NCBI RefSeq assembly: GCF_025698545.1
Contig: NC_068567.1
Location: forward strand, 496,001 to 560,000
DNA length: 64,000 nt
Direction of reading: 5' to 3'
Source: Gossypium raimondii
Taxonomy: Eukaryota > Streptophyta > Magnoliopsida > Malvales > Malvaceae
Under the pieces are notes generated by a model that was given only the letters and a program-made list of their open reading frames with translations, did not search any database and was not told the DNA's origin. Each line of letters opens with the position of its first letter. The stretch's first letter is position 1. Shown piece by piece: positions 24,009-42,729 of this stretch. Made by a program: the position numbers and the translations under genes.

Positions 24009-24703
24009 AGAGTTTGGTATTAGCCTTATTAGTTATGATATTAGTTGTTGCAGTTGTAATTTAGATTGTTTTAAATAAGTGTTATATAATAATCTGAAGT
24101 TGCATTGGAATTTGATTATTATTTTTAGAATTTTTTATAATTTGAGAGTGTGATTGTTGGATGCTTGTCTTTGTTTCTTTATATAAGCTTATTTGAAAAT
24201 ACAAGTTTGTCTGAAACTATTGTCTCTCCTCTTAATATTATATTACATATTACATAAATACAAGGCACATGCTACTCAGCTCCAACCCCAATACCACACT
24301 AATTACAATGATTATTTTATAGTGAAATCAGTCTAATTAACGTTAACCAATGCTTACTTCATTACAATCCTTGATGTAAAATGAGCTCAAATTATGGTAC
24401 ACGTATACATATGGTGTATTGCATAATATAATATGGGAATTTCGAAATAAAACAACGAAGGATTCATAAATATCAAATCAACCCACCATGAAAAGCAAGT
24501 GTAACCTTGAATAAAAGCATCGACTGGCTAATTGAGTTCACCTCTGTTTACTATAACCGTCCCTCTTCCTCTGCCTCTAAATATCAAATGCTCTCCCACT
24601 TCCTCAATCTTTATCTTTCTTCACTTGTATTCTTGTTTTCCCATTGTCACTTTGCTCCCAAAATCAAGCTTTTCCTTTATTTATATTGCTCGGGGAAGCA
24701 AAA
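24009..24703 (+). promoter_or_regulatory. Continuation of DC1 remnant tail, then DC1 copy 4 leader
   Basis: The region 24009-24160 continues the DC1 tail split by the copia element, starting AGAGTTTGGTATTAGCC as at 11405. The region 24160-24703 matches 11521-12078 ahead of DC1 copy 3, including the leader motif CTTTATTTATATTGCTCGGG just before the ATG. Confidence 0.55.
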
Positions 24704-27436
24704 ATGGAGGGGTCTAACAATTATGGCCACCAACATCCCCTGCTTCTTATCTTGAATGAAGATCAGCTGCTGAATGTAGCTAAGTGCTCAAGGTGTCGCG
24801 AGAAGGTGTCAACTCCATGTTTTAGCTGTGCCGAGGATTGTGGGTTTGACCTTCACAAGGTATGTGCTGAGGCACCTTTGGAGCTTAATCACCCTTTTCA
24901 TCCTCATCATCCTCTTCTTCTTATGCAAAATGCACCTTATCCTGGAGGGTACATGTGCAATTTTTGCAGTAAATTGGGTAATGAATTTGTTTATCACTGC
25001 TCTTGCGAATTGGACTTTCATATTAAATGTGCTTTGTTTACATTTAATATTGCTGAGAATAATTTGAAAGAGCTTGAGCATGTTGCCCTTCAAGATGAAG
25101 AACTTGAAGATGATAGTAAGTGCTTTGGGTGTCGGGAACCCTTAGCAAAGTATACACACTTTTCTCCTGACTGTGAATTTAATTTACATGACAAATGCGC
25201 TGAGCTTCCCTTCAAACTGAATCTTGTGTGCCATCGCGAACATCCTCTTGTTCTACAATTTAATAGCCAACGGCTCTCTTGCAAGATATGCATAGAAAGC
25301 AATGAAGAAGATAAAGGATTTGTTTATGGTTGTTCTCCTTGTAAGTTTGTTGTTCACATTGAATGTGCATCGCAATCACCATTACAAGTTACTAAGAGCA
25401 CAAATCATTAACATCCATTTACCTTGTTTAACGGGCACCAACATCCCCTGTTTCTTATGTTGAATCAAGAGCAGCTGATGGACAATCAAAGGGGTGTAAA
25501 TGATTGCTCAAGATGTGGGGAGAAGGCGTCTGCTCCATGTTTTTGCTGTGCGGAGCACTGTGGGTTTTTTCTTCATAAGGTATGTGCCGAGGCACCTTTG
25601 GAGCTTAATCACCCTTTTCATCTCAACCATCCTCTTCTTATGCAAAATGCACCTTATTCATCTGGAATGTACATTTGCAATTTTTGCAATAAATCTGGTC
25701 ACAAGTCTGTTTATCGCTGCTCTTCTTGTGAATTGGACTTTCACATTAAATGTGCTTTGTCTACATTTAATATTGCTGAGAAAAATTTGAAAGAGCTTGA
25801 GCATGTTGCCCTTCAACATCCACTGATTCCCATTCAACATCCATTGATTCCCACTGAAAATGGTGATGAAATACTTAAAGATGTTTCTAAGTGCTTTGGG
25901 TGCCGGGAACCATTACCAAATTATACACACTTTTCTCCTTGCCGTGGATTTAACTTACATGAGAAATGCACTGAGATTCCTTTCAAATTGAATCATGTGT
26001 GTCATCGCAAGCATCCTGTCATCCTACAATTTAATAGCGAACGGCTCTCTTGCAAGATATGCTGCCAGGTAACAATGCGAAGAGGATTTGTTTATGGTTG
26101 TTCTCCTTGTAAGTTTGTTGTTCACATTGAATGTGCATCACAATCACCATTACAAGTTATTAATAGTACAAATCATGAACATCCATTCACCTTGTTGTTG
26201 AGACAAGTTCCATTCACATGTGATGGGTGTGGCACTGAAGGAAATCATGTTGCCTATACATGTGGTACATGCAACATTATAATCCATAAAAACTGCATTT
26301 CATTGCCTCGCATTATCAAAAGTAAGTGGCATGACCATCGCCTTCTTCACACATATTTCCATCACATAGAAGATTTTAGGGTTTTGAGGTGCCTAATATG
26401 CCATTATCTAGTCAATACAGAGCATGGTAGTTACTATTGTTCAAAGTACAATGGTATATTCCATGTGAAGTGTGTAATGAAGGATAAAGATTCATATGAA
26501 ATAGTAGAAAATGAAGATGAGATTGAGATGCCCATTGAAAGTTCCATCATTGTTATTGAGAGCAACGATGCTGGAGATGCTACAAAAATAAAGCATTTCA
26601 AGCATATGCATAATCTAATGTTAGGTCCCTTTGTTGGAGGATATGAAAATAGTTGCGACGGGTGTATGTTGCCAATCTCGGATCCGTTTTACTACTGTTC
26701 AGAATGTGCTTTTTTTCTTCATAAAGCGTGTGCCGAGTTACCTAAGATGAAGAACGTTTGGCATCATGGTTGCAAAGAGCCCCTAGCCCTTATTTCTGAC
26801 AAAGCTTTTCTGTGTCGACGATGTTGGTACGTAACTAATGCCTTTGCTTATGAATGTTGTGGATGTGAGGGAAAAATATGTCTCCGATGTGTGATTGCTC
26901 TTACTCCTGGTGCTCGAACATGTTTGAAACATGAACACCCCCTCTTTTACTACCCAAAGCACAATGGGAAATGCAATGCTTGTGGTAGGACTACACAGGC
27001 GGCATTCTGTTGTAAGGATTGCAATTTTGTGCTACATCTTCGTTGTTTTTCACTTCCAATTACAGCTCATCATAAATGTGATGAGCATCTTCTTTCACTC
27101 ACAGATCATGATGATAACAAATATTTAGAAAGTCATCATTGTGATATCTGTGAAGAAAGTCGAGATTCAAAACTTTGGTTTTATAATTGTTCAACATGTG
27201 ATACTTCTGCTCATGTTAATTGTGTTCTTAGACGATATCCATTCCTCAAACTCGGGAGCATTCATGAAGGAAATGATCATCCACACCCACTCACCATTGT
27301 GAAGAAGTATTACTACCCAGATTGTGATAAATGCGGTAAGCCTTGTGAAGGTATGGCTCTTGAATGCTCAAAGTCGGAATGTAAATTTATTGTCCACTGG
27401 AAATGTGAAGTAGACTCTTATCTATGGGGTTGGTGA
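24704..27436 (+). pseudogene. DC1 domain protein copy 4, single nonsense codon
   Basis: From ATG 24704 (MEGSNNYGHQHPLLLILNED) a single 910-codon frame runs to TGA 27434-27436, broken only by TAA at 25409-25411, where paralogs have GAA in STNHEHPFTLF. It carries two N-terminal ~240-aa modules (the stop lies at their junction), then the core shared with copies 1 and 2 (CDGC, CLIC, CDGC, CNAC, CDIC and CDKC modules), and an extra duplicated HPLIPIQHPLIPTENGD linker. Without the stop it would have about 16 zinc modules. As read, it gives a 235-aa N-terminal protein; whether translation restarts downstream is unknown. The donor GTGAGT is kept after the last codons, but the tail exon has its own stop at 27511-27513. 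Confidence 0.85.
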
Positions 27437-28929
27437 GTGTGGCACAAGCGGGCAATTCAGATGTAATCATATTTGAAACCTGCCACTTCATTTGCAGGAA
27501 AACTCAAGGCTGAAAAACAGGGTTTGATGTTTGCCTGGTTACTTGTGATATTAATTATTGTTGTAACTGTAATTTGGTTTTTTCGACTTTTTAAGTTAGA
27601 AATAAATGTCATGTAAAAATCTGAGCTGAAACTTGTGAGGTTTGATTGTTGATTTTAGAACTTCTTATAATTTGGGAGTGTGATTGTGCTTACAATAATA
27701 AGCTTCTCTTTGTTAGATGCTTCTCTTTGTTTTCGTATATAAGCTTTTTCTGAAATTAGTTAGCTCAATGTATTAGATAAGGTAAGAAAGGAGCTGTCTC
27801 CTTCAAAAAACCAAACATGTCTTTTAATGATATATTTCGCATATTAAAATTTTATTGCGGAATTTATGAAGCTTCATCATAACTTAACCCAATTATTGTC
27901 TTACCAAATAATTTTGGAAACAAAAGATTCAACAGCCTCCGTAATCTTTCAATCTCCCTTCTGTAACAGATAAACTGAAATTACTACAGTCCCAAATAAA
28001 ATTGAAGGATTCGTGTATTCTTTTTTTTTATCATCCACACAATTCCACAACAGCTCAAACCAGTAATCAATGGAAGGAGTGATTATGGCCCAAACACTGC
28101 AATAGCTTAACCAAGAATGACAATAAACATGGATCCCATCTGCCCGCTTCTACTTTGGGATTCCAGTCCCCACACCTAACGTTTTAGCTATTTTCCCATC
28201 TCTTTTTTACTCTCTTATATCACAACCTTGTACCTAATTTCCTTACTGTCTTGTCTGGGATGGTGTTGGAGTTTTAGGGAAGTTGAGAGAACAAAATCCA
28301 GAGAAAACAAAGAACAATATTGGAGCATATGAAGCAGATGCGAGCAGTGGCTGGGAAGCCTATACTGCGCTCAAAATTGGTGACATTCCTAGACGAAACT
28401 ATAAAGATTAAGAGCCAAGGTAAGGTGACTAGTCTGCTGACAGATCTGGTGGGGATGGTGATCGCTCTCGACGGTGAACAGGTATGCAAAATGGCAAAAA
28501 ATCCCACGAAGAACGGGGATCACGAATTTACATGGAACAAATCATAATGATGCAGCAATTAATAAAAATTTTTGAATGAAATTTACATATGGTCAAATCT
28601 TTAGAGTGTGTTAATCAAAAATCAACATTAAAATAATAAATAAATATTAAGATATGGAATCAAATTAAAATTTGAGCATTTCAGGGGGTTAATATATGAT
28701 TTAAAAAAATTTCTCAAAATTATCTAAACTCAAGTGTCAAATTCAAATAAAAATTCGAAATGATTCGAATCAATATACTCAATGACCCAAACCCGAAAAG
28801 CTAATCCTACTAATACGAATCTATATCTGACCAACCTAGCTTGACCATAAAAATTAACAATTTGAATCAGAAATAACAATAACACAAAATGATTTAAACT
28901 AGTCCGAATCCCAAACCCAAGATTCTTCA
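27437..28929. other. DC1 copy 4 3' region and spacer
   Basis: The tail-exon homology (acceptor ending 27497) is followed by a DC1 3' untranslated-type sequence to about 27750, then a spacer shared with 8850-9160. A stretch unique to this copy (28316-28545) has a short open frame starting MEHMKQMRAVAGKPILRSKL that I do not recognise. After 28550 the spacer matches 9780-10190. No gene was identified. Confidence 0.45.
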
Positions 28930-29530
28930 AATTCTCAAATTTAAAATATTCGAATCATTTTAGTTCGGGTTAGTTTCACGTTCAAATCAATTTCAATTTC
29001 GGACCATTTCAAATTTGATCATTTTAGACTCATATTGAATGGAGTTGCATTATTTTTTTAGTCAAATCGGGTTTTAAAATTCCTGGATCATATTGGTTCG
29101 GGTTAGTTTCAAGTTCAAATCTTTTAGGTTCAAGACATTCGGTTTCGGATAATTTCGGGCTCATATTGAACGGTGTTGGATATTTTTTTAGTCAAATCGA
29201 GTTTAAAATTTCCAAATCATTTTGGGCTCATATTGAATGGTGTTGGATTATCTTTTTTTGTCAAATCAGGTTTTGAAATTTCCAGATCATTTTGATTTGG
29301 GTTAGTTTCAAGTTTAAATCAATTTTGATTTCGGATTTCATCATTTCAAGTTCATATAGAATGGTGGTGGATTATTTTTTAAACAAATCGGATTTTAAAA
29401 TTTTTAGATGATTTTCGTTCGAGTTATTTCCTGGTTCAAATCAAATTCGATTTCAAATCATTTCGAGCTCATATTTAACCGTGTTGGATTAATTTTTTTT
29501 AATCAAATCAAACCATATATAATTTGTATT
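28930..29530. repeat. AT-rich tandem repeat, ~120-bp period (array 4)
   Basis: About five degenerate units, ending 180 nt before the reductase ATG just as array 1 does before copy A. Confidence 0.8.
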
Positions 29531-29649
29531 CAATTTGAATAAATCGAATTTCTAAATTCAAATCAAAATTAACCTATCACACCAATCACAATTTTTTTTT
29601 AAAAATAACTAAACTGAACCGAATTGAAATCAACCCCGAATATCTCTCC

Positions 29650-29656
29650 TATAAAT
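29650..29656 (+). promoter_or_regulatory. TATA box of DBR copy B
   Basis: TATAAAT lies 62 nt before the ATG. It is embedded in a block from about 29600 to 29711 that is the same as the one upstream of DBR copy A. Confidence 0.55.
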
Positions 29657-29711
29657 TACTAGCCACTTTGTAAATCTAGATCTCTTTCCATAGTATTCAT
29701 TACCAAGGAAA

Positions 29712-33962
<4,251 letters not shown>

Positions 33963-34700
33963 TCGAAATTTTAGATCGAAACACTTTATTTATAATTTGG
34001 CCCTTAAAGTATATTCGATTTTTCACTTTGATATATGAATTATCATTTTCATATTATTTTACCTCTAAAATTATTGTCGCACAATAAAAATATGCTACAT
34101 GTCATGTTCTTATTGTTAATTTTTTATTTTTGGGGTAAACTAAGATGGAAAGGATAGTTCATTTACCAAAGTGGGACAAACGTTTTAGATGCTAAAATGG
34201 GAAAATGAACATAATTTAAGGGTCAAATCGTGGATTAAGCTAAATCAAAATATGGACACTTTTGGGCTGGAACTTATTTTTGAATGTATTTTTTATTTCT
34301 AAATTTATTTCATTAGGAAAAAAAAGCATAAGTTAATTTAATTTTGCTTGTGGAATTTTTGTTTTTATTTTTGTTTTTTGAAGAAAATACTTTTATTAAT
34401 AGAAATCATGAACGATATGAATATAAAGGCACAACATATGGTACAAATAATAAATAAGACACTACAAACTGATGTTCAACAAAGCCTACAAAAAAAATCC
34501 CCCAAAAGGAGAAAGGGAATCTGATAATAATAGCAACACTTGAAGAATTCAGAAACAAACCAGAGATGTATCACATGGATCAAACCATTGAAATTTGCAT
34601 ACTAGCCTTGCCATTATCAGACCTAGTTGACGATGAACTTTAGCCAACCAAAAAACCATTGTCAAGAGCCTGAAGAGATCCACCACATCAACGATGCATA
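33963..34700. other. Intergenic, no gene seen
   Basis: Downstream sequence of DBR copy B, AT-rich. No coding, RNA or clear repeat structure was recognised. Confidence 0.4.
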
Positions 34701-34707
34701 AAAAAGC

Positions 34708-34965
34708 ACTACAGCAAAATGTAGAATTAATAGTGATTTACAGCAGCGTTTATGGCAAAAAATGCGACGACCATATATATTTAGCGATGACTATATGTAT
34801 AAACACGACAGTGGATGTATTTCCAAATTGTAGGAATAATTTTCGGGCGAAAATCATTCACGGGAATACTATAGCGGTGTTTATATTACGAAATGTTGTT
34901 GTATGCATGTTTGAACAATTAACGACATTTGTTGGTGTAAATGCCGCAAAATATAGCAAATAAAT
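34708..34965 (+). mobile_element. CACTA-like transposon end (remnant)
   Basis: The sequence starts CACTACAGCAAAAT, close to the CACTACAAGAAAA terminus of plant CACTA (En/Spm) elements. It continues with GC-rich subterminal words (GCAGCGTTTATGGC, AAAATGCGACGACC, TAGCGATGAC) typical of such ends. No matching opposite terminus or transposase was seen. Confidence 0.45.
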
Positions 34966-34989
34966 AAAAAAAGACAAATTGAAGTTCAG

Positions 34990-35235
34990 TTTTGTTATGT
35001 TCAGCGGAACCTATCGCAGTGTGGGGTGTCTGCGGAATAGTCCACCATTTTTGTGTATCCGCAATTTCGTCATTTAAATTTCTATACTTAGTTGAATAAT
35101 TCGTTGGAGCAATCTGTCACCTATTAGTCTGCGACATGATCCGCCATGTATGCTTAATGTATATGAATGTTTTGAGTTTTGCGTTGTAACCTCCTATAAC
35201 TCAGGTCCGACGAACAGACCGAGTAAGGGGTGTTA
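34990..35235 (-). mobile_element. Gypsy-like LTR fragment
   Basis: The 3' end reads, on the minus strand, GTAACACCCCTTACTCGG followed by TCTGTTCGTCGGACC, which resembles the start of many plant Ty3/gypsy LTRs. The element is not otherwise recognisable. Confidence 0.35.
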
Positions 35236-35489
35236 CTGATTCAATCTAAAAAGACTCAGTCAAAAAGTAAAATCAACTTATTACAACACAATTTACTTAA
35301 AAACAAGAATGTTCAAATTATTATAAACAAATCAAATTATTACAATACAATTTGTTTAAGGATCGAAATGTTCAAATAATTGTAAAACTGAAACAATCCA
35401 AACTAAAACTATTTAACTGAATTAAAACTCAACATACAATTGCATCTCAGACCTCAAATGTTTGTTAAGAACTAAGGCACAATTTTTTT

Positions 35490-35625
35490 TTTTGGATACA
35501 TATGTCTAGAATTACTTATAGTCCTTCCTCAACCCTTTAATAGGAGGATAAATATATTTCAACACGCTCGAGTCCACATCTTTCTATAAAGACAACAATA
35601 TCAATACCAACCAAATTAGAATTCA
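35490..35625 (-). repeat. tRNA-like SINE fragment
   Basis: This is a minus-strand copy of the family at 55318-55498: a terminal T-run, TAGTCCTTCCTCAACCC, and TCGAGTCCACATC (box B region). The box A end is degenerate. Confidence 0.4.
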
Positions 35626-35936
35626 GTCAGCAATTAAGTCGCACTTAAAACGGTACAATTCTCATAGAGAACATATTGAGATTTTAGGACCCCACATTAT
35701 CATCTATGTCGACCTCCCTTTTTTTTGTCAAATACTTTTTTTCTTCTTATCACTAAAGAAAATCACAACTTTTAGATGATGATGATGATGGAAATTTTTC
35801 TTTTAACTTTTATATCTTTATAATTTCAATTATTTTTTTAAAGTTTATATATATTTTTAATTTCAATGATGATATGATATAATCTAAAAGTATTATATCA
35901 TCACATTTTACGGGCATTAGAAAAGGTTAGATTATG

Positions 35937-36389
35937 CCATTAGTCCATGTACTTTGTAAAAGTTGTGAATTCTATTTCTAGCCCTCACCAAACAGTAGTT
36001 GTTAAATTATGCTATTTTTAAAATCTAATGCAGCAAGCATATTATCATATGCATAATGTCATGTCAACTTATTATTTTCAGATATTTTTAACTAAAAATC
36101 CTATTAATGGATTGAAGACTACCATTTGCGTCAAGACAAAAATTTAAAATTTGAAAAAGTATAAGGAATTAGAATTATCCAATTGGGTAGTATGGGCTAA
36201 ATTTACAGCTATACGTAAGTACAAGACTAGTTATTAATTTAACCGCACAAGTTTAACTATCATTGTTTGGGTAACGACTAAAATTTCAGGATTCGAAAAG
36301 TATAGGGACTAAAATTGATCAAATTAAAATATAAAGATAAAATTCACAAATTTTAAAATGTACAAGGACTAATAGCAAAATTTAACCTT
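35937..36389. repeat. Foldback element with long inverted arms
   Basis: The left arm (TAGTCCATGTACTTTGTAAA onward) and the right arm (ending GTACAAGGACTAATAGC) are inverted relatives of each other, around a centre with TATTATCATATGCATAATGT. It belongs to the same family as the repeats in intron 2 of both DBR copies. It has no coding capacity. Confidence 0.6.
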
Positions 36390-36399
36390 AAAAAGACAA

Positions 36400-38450
36400 A
36401 AGATGTGATGCAATCCAAATTCGGGAACCAACCTAAAAAAAAAATCAACAAACAAACTTTAAATATCAACTTGAGAAAAGTTGCTACGTTCAAGAGCTAA
36501 ATGTTGCTTTATCCCTTAATCATATGAAAAATAATTATCTAATTTTGAATTTCACCCTTCAACTTTATGAAAATTGATAAGTTAATCTCTGATCCTTGAA
36601 CTTTAAGAAAACTAAGAAATTAGTCCATTTTGGTAATAAATGAAACTTTTGCACTTTTGGCCCCTCAAAAAAAAGTTAATAATTTAATTTAATCTCTTTT
36701 GACACAATTTTAACTTTGATCCGTAAAATTTTATAATTTTATCTCAACCTCACACCATAAATTTTTTAGCTTCGTCTTTAGGTCCCCCCTCTCCTTTCTT
36801 CCCAGGGTAAACAAGTTGTCACATTTAAAGGTCGGGTAAATTATAGTATAGGTCATCCAACTATGGTTTTTTTTCTTTTTGGTCATCCAACTATAAAAAG
36901 TTACAAAATGATCATTCAACTATTCAATTTTTGTCTTTTTTAGTAACCCCTTGGCTAACATAAAAATAAAAACACCCAAAAATCCTATAGTTAGATGGCC
37001 CAAGAAAGTAATGAATTCAAACTAAATATATTTTAAAATTAGAGTTAAATATTATAAATTGATTAACCACATAATCTTTACTAAATATATTACCAGATAT
37101 ATATAATCAATTAATTAGCATTATTTTGAAATTTAAAGATTACAATATGCTCCAAGTTTCTATACTATTGGCATATTTAGAATTTAGTCCCTATATTTTT
37201 TTAAATTTAGTCATTTTACTTTTTAAATTTAAAATTCAAATATAGTTGTTAACACTGTTAAAATTCACGCCAAGATTTTAATTAGAATAAAATATCTAGG
37301 TTAACTAATGGCAATATAAAGGTTGAGGTCTTGAATTATGTCAAAAGTTAAAATATAAAGATTAAATCTCAAATTTAAATAAAAGATAGGGACTGAAATT
37401 AAATTTTAACTATTTTTTATATTCCAAAAATAAAAGAATATATATATATATATATATATATATATGGTAAGACATTAGTTTATATGGTAAAATATTATAG
37501 ATAGTAATATCATATATTTATCATTGATCATTTATAGTAAAATATAAATAAATATATGGTAATATATATATGGAAACATAGAAATACGCATAATGGAAAA
37601 AATCATATCAAATCTAATGTATCAAAGTTTCCTAATTTATTATTTTTGAAGTTAGGAATATATTATTTATCTTTTAAAAAATATAATTTTATTTTTAAAT
37701 GAATTACCATTTTATATACTGTTAGTGGAGTAAAAAATGCTACAAACGAGTTTAGGTTGGCTTCTATTCACTTTTATGTTTGTCCAAACTCGACCTGATC
37801 TAGGCTTAAAATTTTGCCCAAATTTATCTATATTTGTAAAAAATTGATGCAAGTCCATTTTAGGCTCACCTATATTGTTTTTAAAAAATTATTTAATAAG
37901 TTTATATATTTTTATTTATTAAATTTTTTATAATCATCTTAACATTATTTTAATGTTTTCATTAGAGTAGTATTATATATTTAGTATAAATTTATTTTTA
38001 AATATGTTCTGAATTACATAAATTATAAAAATAACATAATATAAAGAATTATAAACTTAAAAATGGGTTGAGTCGAGTTAAGTTTGGGCCTTAAATATTT
38101 AAACTCGAGCCCAACTTATATTTTAAACGAATTTATTTTTTTATTTAAATTTATATTTCAAACCTATTTTTTTTTAAACCCTCTAAAATGTCAAACCGCC
38201 TTTAAATCTGGATAAATGACCCGAACATCAACGGTTAATAGATTCCCTCTGACAAAATATCTTCCCAAAAGGTTTCCCTCTAAAATAATATCTTCCCAAC
38301 TGTACCTTCCTTTTTTTTATCAATTATTTTCTTTGAAATAAGCACCCGATGATTTCCATCTTTTTAACTTTTGCCATTAAAGCCTCACTCTTTTTTTCTT
38401 AAAACCTTCAATTTTTTTATTTTTTTTTTAATTTAGTTTCAAGCAACAAA
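36400..38450. other. AT-rich intergenic region upstream of DBR copy C
   Basis: It contains short GGTCATCCAACTAT direct repeats near 36850-36895, a TA microsatellite at 37438-37465, and a dispersed repeat at about 37735-38170 (phrases such as AACTCGAGCCCAACTT) that is related to 49385-49870. No gene was recognised. A pyrimidine-rich stretch precedes the ATG at 38452; no TATA box was assigned. Confidence 0.45.
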
Positions 38451-38451
38451 A

Positions 38452-40303
<1,852 letters not shown>

Positions 40304-40793
40304 TGCACTTATACGGAAAATAACACCGGTATAATTCGTACATGTGGTTGTGTTTTATTTCAATGTATTTTGTATTTATGTTCGGGTATGCGTTGAACAT
40401 GTGCGTTTAAACAAAAGAGTCTATTTGGGGCTTTTCATACAAATAATATAAAAAATTTAATTATAAAAATGGTATTGGATCTAAATTATTTATAAAAATA
40501 GAATTTTTTTTATAGTAAATATGAGTGTCGCCAACCTATCAGAGAGCACCACTCTAAATTATTTCCTATCATTAGTCAATCATACAGTTAAAATATTTTT
40601 TAAGTAGTGATACTTAACACAATGGTGGTATTGACATGTATTTTTTAAAAATATTCATATTTCCTCTTAAATACAATTCAAATGATATTAAGGAGAAAAA
40701 AATTGTGCCACTTGAAACATTGGTAGTATTGATCATTTTTTTTATATATAAAAAGAGCCTAACAAGAAAAAAAGATGTGATAAAAAAATGTGA

Positions 40794-40893
40794 TGTATAT
40801 TTTAAGGTAAGGGAGTCGTGATTGATTAGTCACACCAGCTGCAAGCCAGTGCCGCTTGACAATCGATCACGGCTCTCTATCCTAAAATGTACA
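40794..40893. repeat. Short imperfect hairpin
   Basis: Arms 40794-40832 and 40857-40893 pair with about eight mismatches and one bulge around a 24-nt loop. The palindromic core pairs GTCGTGATTGATT with AATCGATCACGGC. Confidence 0.6.
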
Positions 40894-41394
40894 CTTAGTT
40901 TTTTTTTTTCCTTAAAGTTACCTTACCCATTATCTCTATACACATAACATGGGATTTGAGTGACATAGAGTGAATTTTTTTTTTTTTTTATAGTTAGTTG
41001 TTTTGTGTTGGGATTTGGGAGGAAAAAATTGTTTGGGCTGAAATTTTAGGAAGAAATTATTTAGTTTTAATGGATGTTTTCATTGTTTGTAATAATAATT
41101 TGTATATTATATTTAAATAAAATATAAATAAAATTATTTACAAAAATGAGTTGTGGTAAATATTATTATGTGGAAGGGTTTATGTTCTAAAATGATATGT
41201 TTATTCAATTTTGCTTGTTCAGATATCGAAATGAGTTCATTGAGTAGAGCAACTGATCTCACTACCATAATGATTAATGTCCCAATAAAAACAAATTGTT
41301 ACTTGCTATTCACGGGTATTTTACAAATTTACACGTCTTTATTTTTTAATTAGCATATTTAACTAATATGGTAATTTGTTATGGACAGGGTGAG

Positions 41395-42560
41395 TATTGC
41401 GTCTTGAGAACGCGTGTCCATGGTCCAAGCTAGCGGTCAGACGAATGTATAATTCCTTATTTGGATGCCGCAAGATTTGGAACGACGACATTGATTAGGA
41501 TATTAGAGCTTAGGACTAACTTGACATCCAACTTGGTTGAGAGGTGACGCCCGGAGACCCACACATTTCATTTGTCGTGTGAAGAGTGCACCATCACTTT
41601 AGAAGATATTCCATTGCAATTCGGGCTCCCAGTTGATGTTGTTGTGGTCACGGGTTCAAGTAAAGTGATCGAACCTACATCGTTTTGCTATCAATTGCTT
41701 GGACAATCGTTGGGTGATGGTGTTGTTAAATTTACCAGATTGAAATTTTTCTAGCTAGAGCAAAATTTTAAAACTTTACCAGTAGTGTCTCACAGTGGAA
41801 GAAGATGTGCGTTGTTTGGGTGTATATACTGGAGCTGATTGGGGGTACTCATGTTGGATGCATGTAATAATAAAGTCCACCTGATGTACTTACATCTATT
41901 GGTTGATTTTCAAGTTGCTCGTTTGTACAGTTTGGGTTCGGCACTATTAGCAACGTTGCACCATGAGTTTTGTCGGGCGACAAAAAACGATACACAAGAT
42001 ACAAGCAGGTGCCTAGTACTGCTGCAGTCTTGGGCACTGTACGAGATGTCAGAAACAATATGTTTTCCCACTTGAAAATAGGTAAAAAAAAAATTAAAAC
42101 ATCGAATAAGAATTATTTTTTTATGAAAATGTTATTTAGATGGTATACTTGTCTGGGGATCGGGAAGTCAGAAACCTTCATTGTGTACAGACAAATGATT
42201 GAGGCATATGTCGAAGAAGAGATAATTTTTTTTCAAAATAAAATTATATTCATGTCATGTAATTGTTTTAGTTATTTATTTTTGATGTTACTATAATCAT
42301 GTTATTAATTATGCAGTTTATGTGGATGTCATATAGTATGTCAAATGTTACAAGTGTAATTCCCCAGTTGGTTTACCATCATTCATATGTGTGGTGCATT
42401 AATGCACCTCTTATGAATTTTTCAACCGTTGAGTGGTACAGCGAGGACCGGTCTGCGATAATTCAACAAAATATTTTGGATGTTTCAGTCAACTTCAACA
42501 ATGTCCACAACATTAATAAGAAGGGAAAATATGCAAAGAATTGGACATTAGAACATTAAC
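41395..42560 (+). pseudogene. Plant mobile domain (transposase-derived) remnant
   Basis: Broken frames give HLSCEECTITLEDIPLQFGL, then VHLMYLHLLVDF, CRATKNDTQD, CLVLLQSWALYEM, and later NAPLMNFSTVEW. These follow the order of the plant mobile domain (PMD), found in Mutator/MUSTANG-related transposon proteins and in genes often labelled 'serine/threonine phosphatase 7 long form homolog'. Many frameshifts and stops are present. Weak continuation to about 42720 is possible. Inverted short motifs near 40510-40560 and 43175-43210 may mark the outer limits of the parent element. Confidence 0.7.
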
Positions 42561-42729
42561 AATGAATTGTAATGTGAAACACCCGGATGGATAGGAGGCA
42601 TCGGTTGGACTCTTGTACAGGAGATTTCCTGCCCTTGGTCCACTACCAACGTTGGTACATGGAAAACGAGTTATCGTGCTTGTTTGGGGAGCAGTTGATA
42701 GTAGTCCTTAGACACATGCACTGATGAGG

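Noticed and set aside
25424..27436. A 670-aa frame starting MFNGHQHPLF as an independent gene
   Set aside because: The first codon is TTG, and the frame is the continuation of DC1 copy 4 after the TAA at 25409-25411.
28320..28547. A 75-aa frame (MEHMKQMRAVAGKPILRS) as a gene
   Set aside because: It is present in only one of the duplicated spacers and has no recognised domain; it may be a repeat fragment, so it was left within the spacer entry.
34694..34963. Small 89-aa open frame
   Set aside because: It coincides with a CACTA-like terminus and shows no protein-like features.
37438..37465. Origin or structural signal at the TA run
   Set aside because: Simple TA microsatellites are common in this AT-rich DNA and nothing else supports a function.
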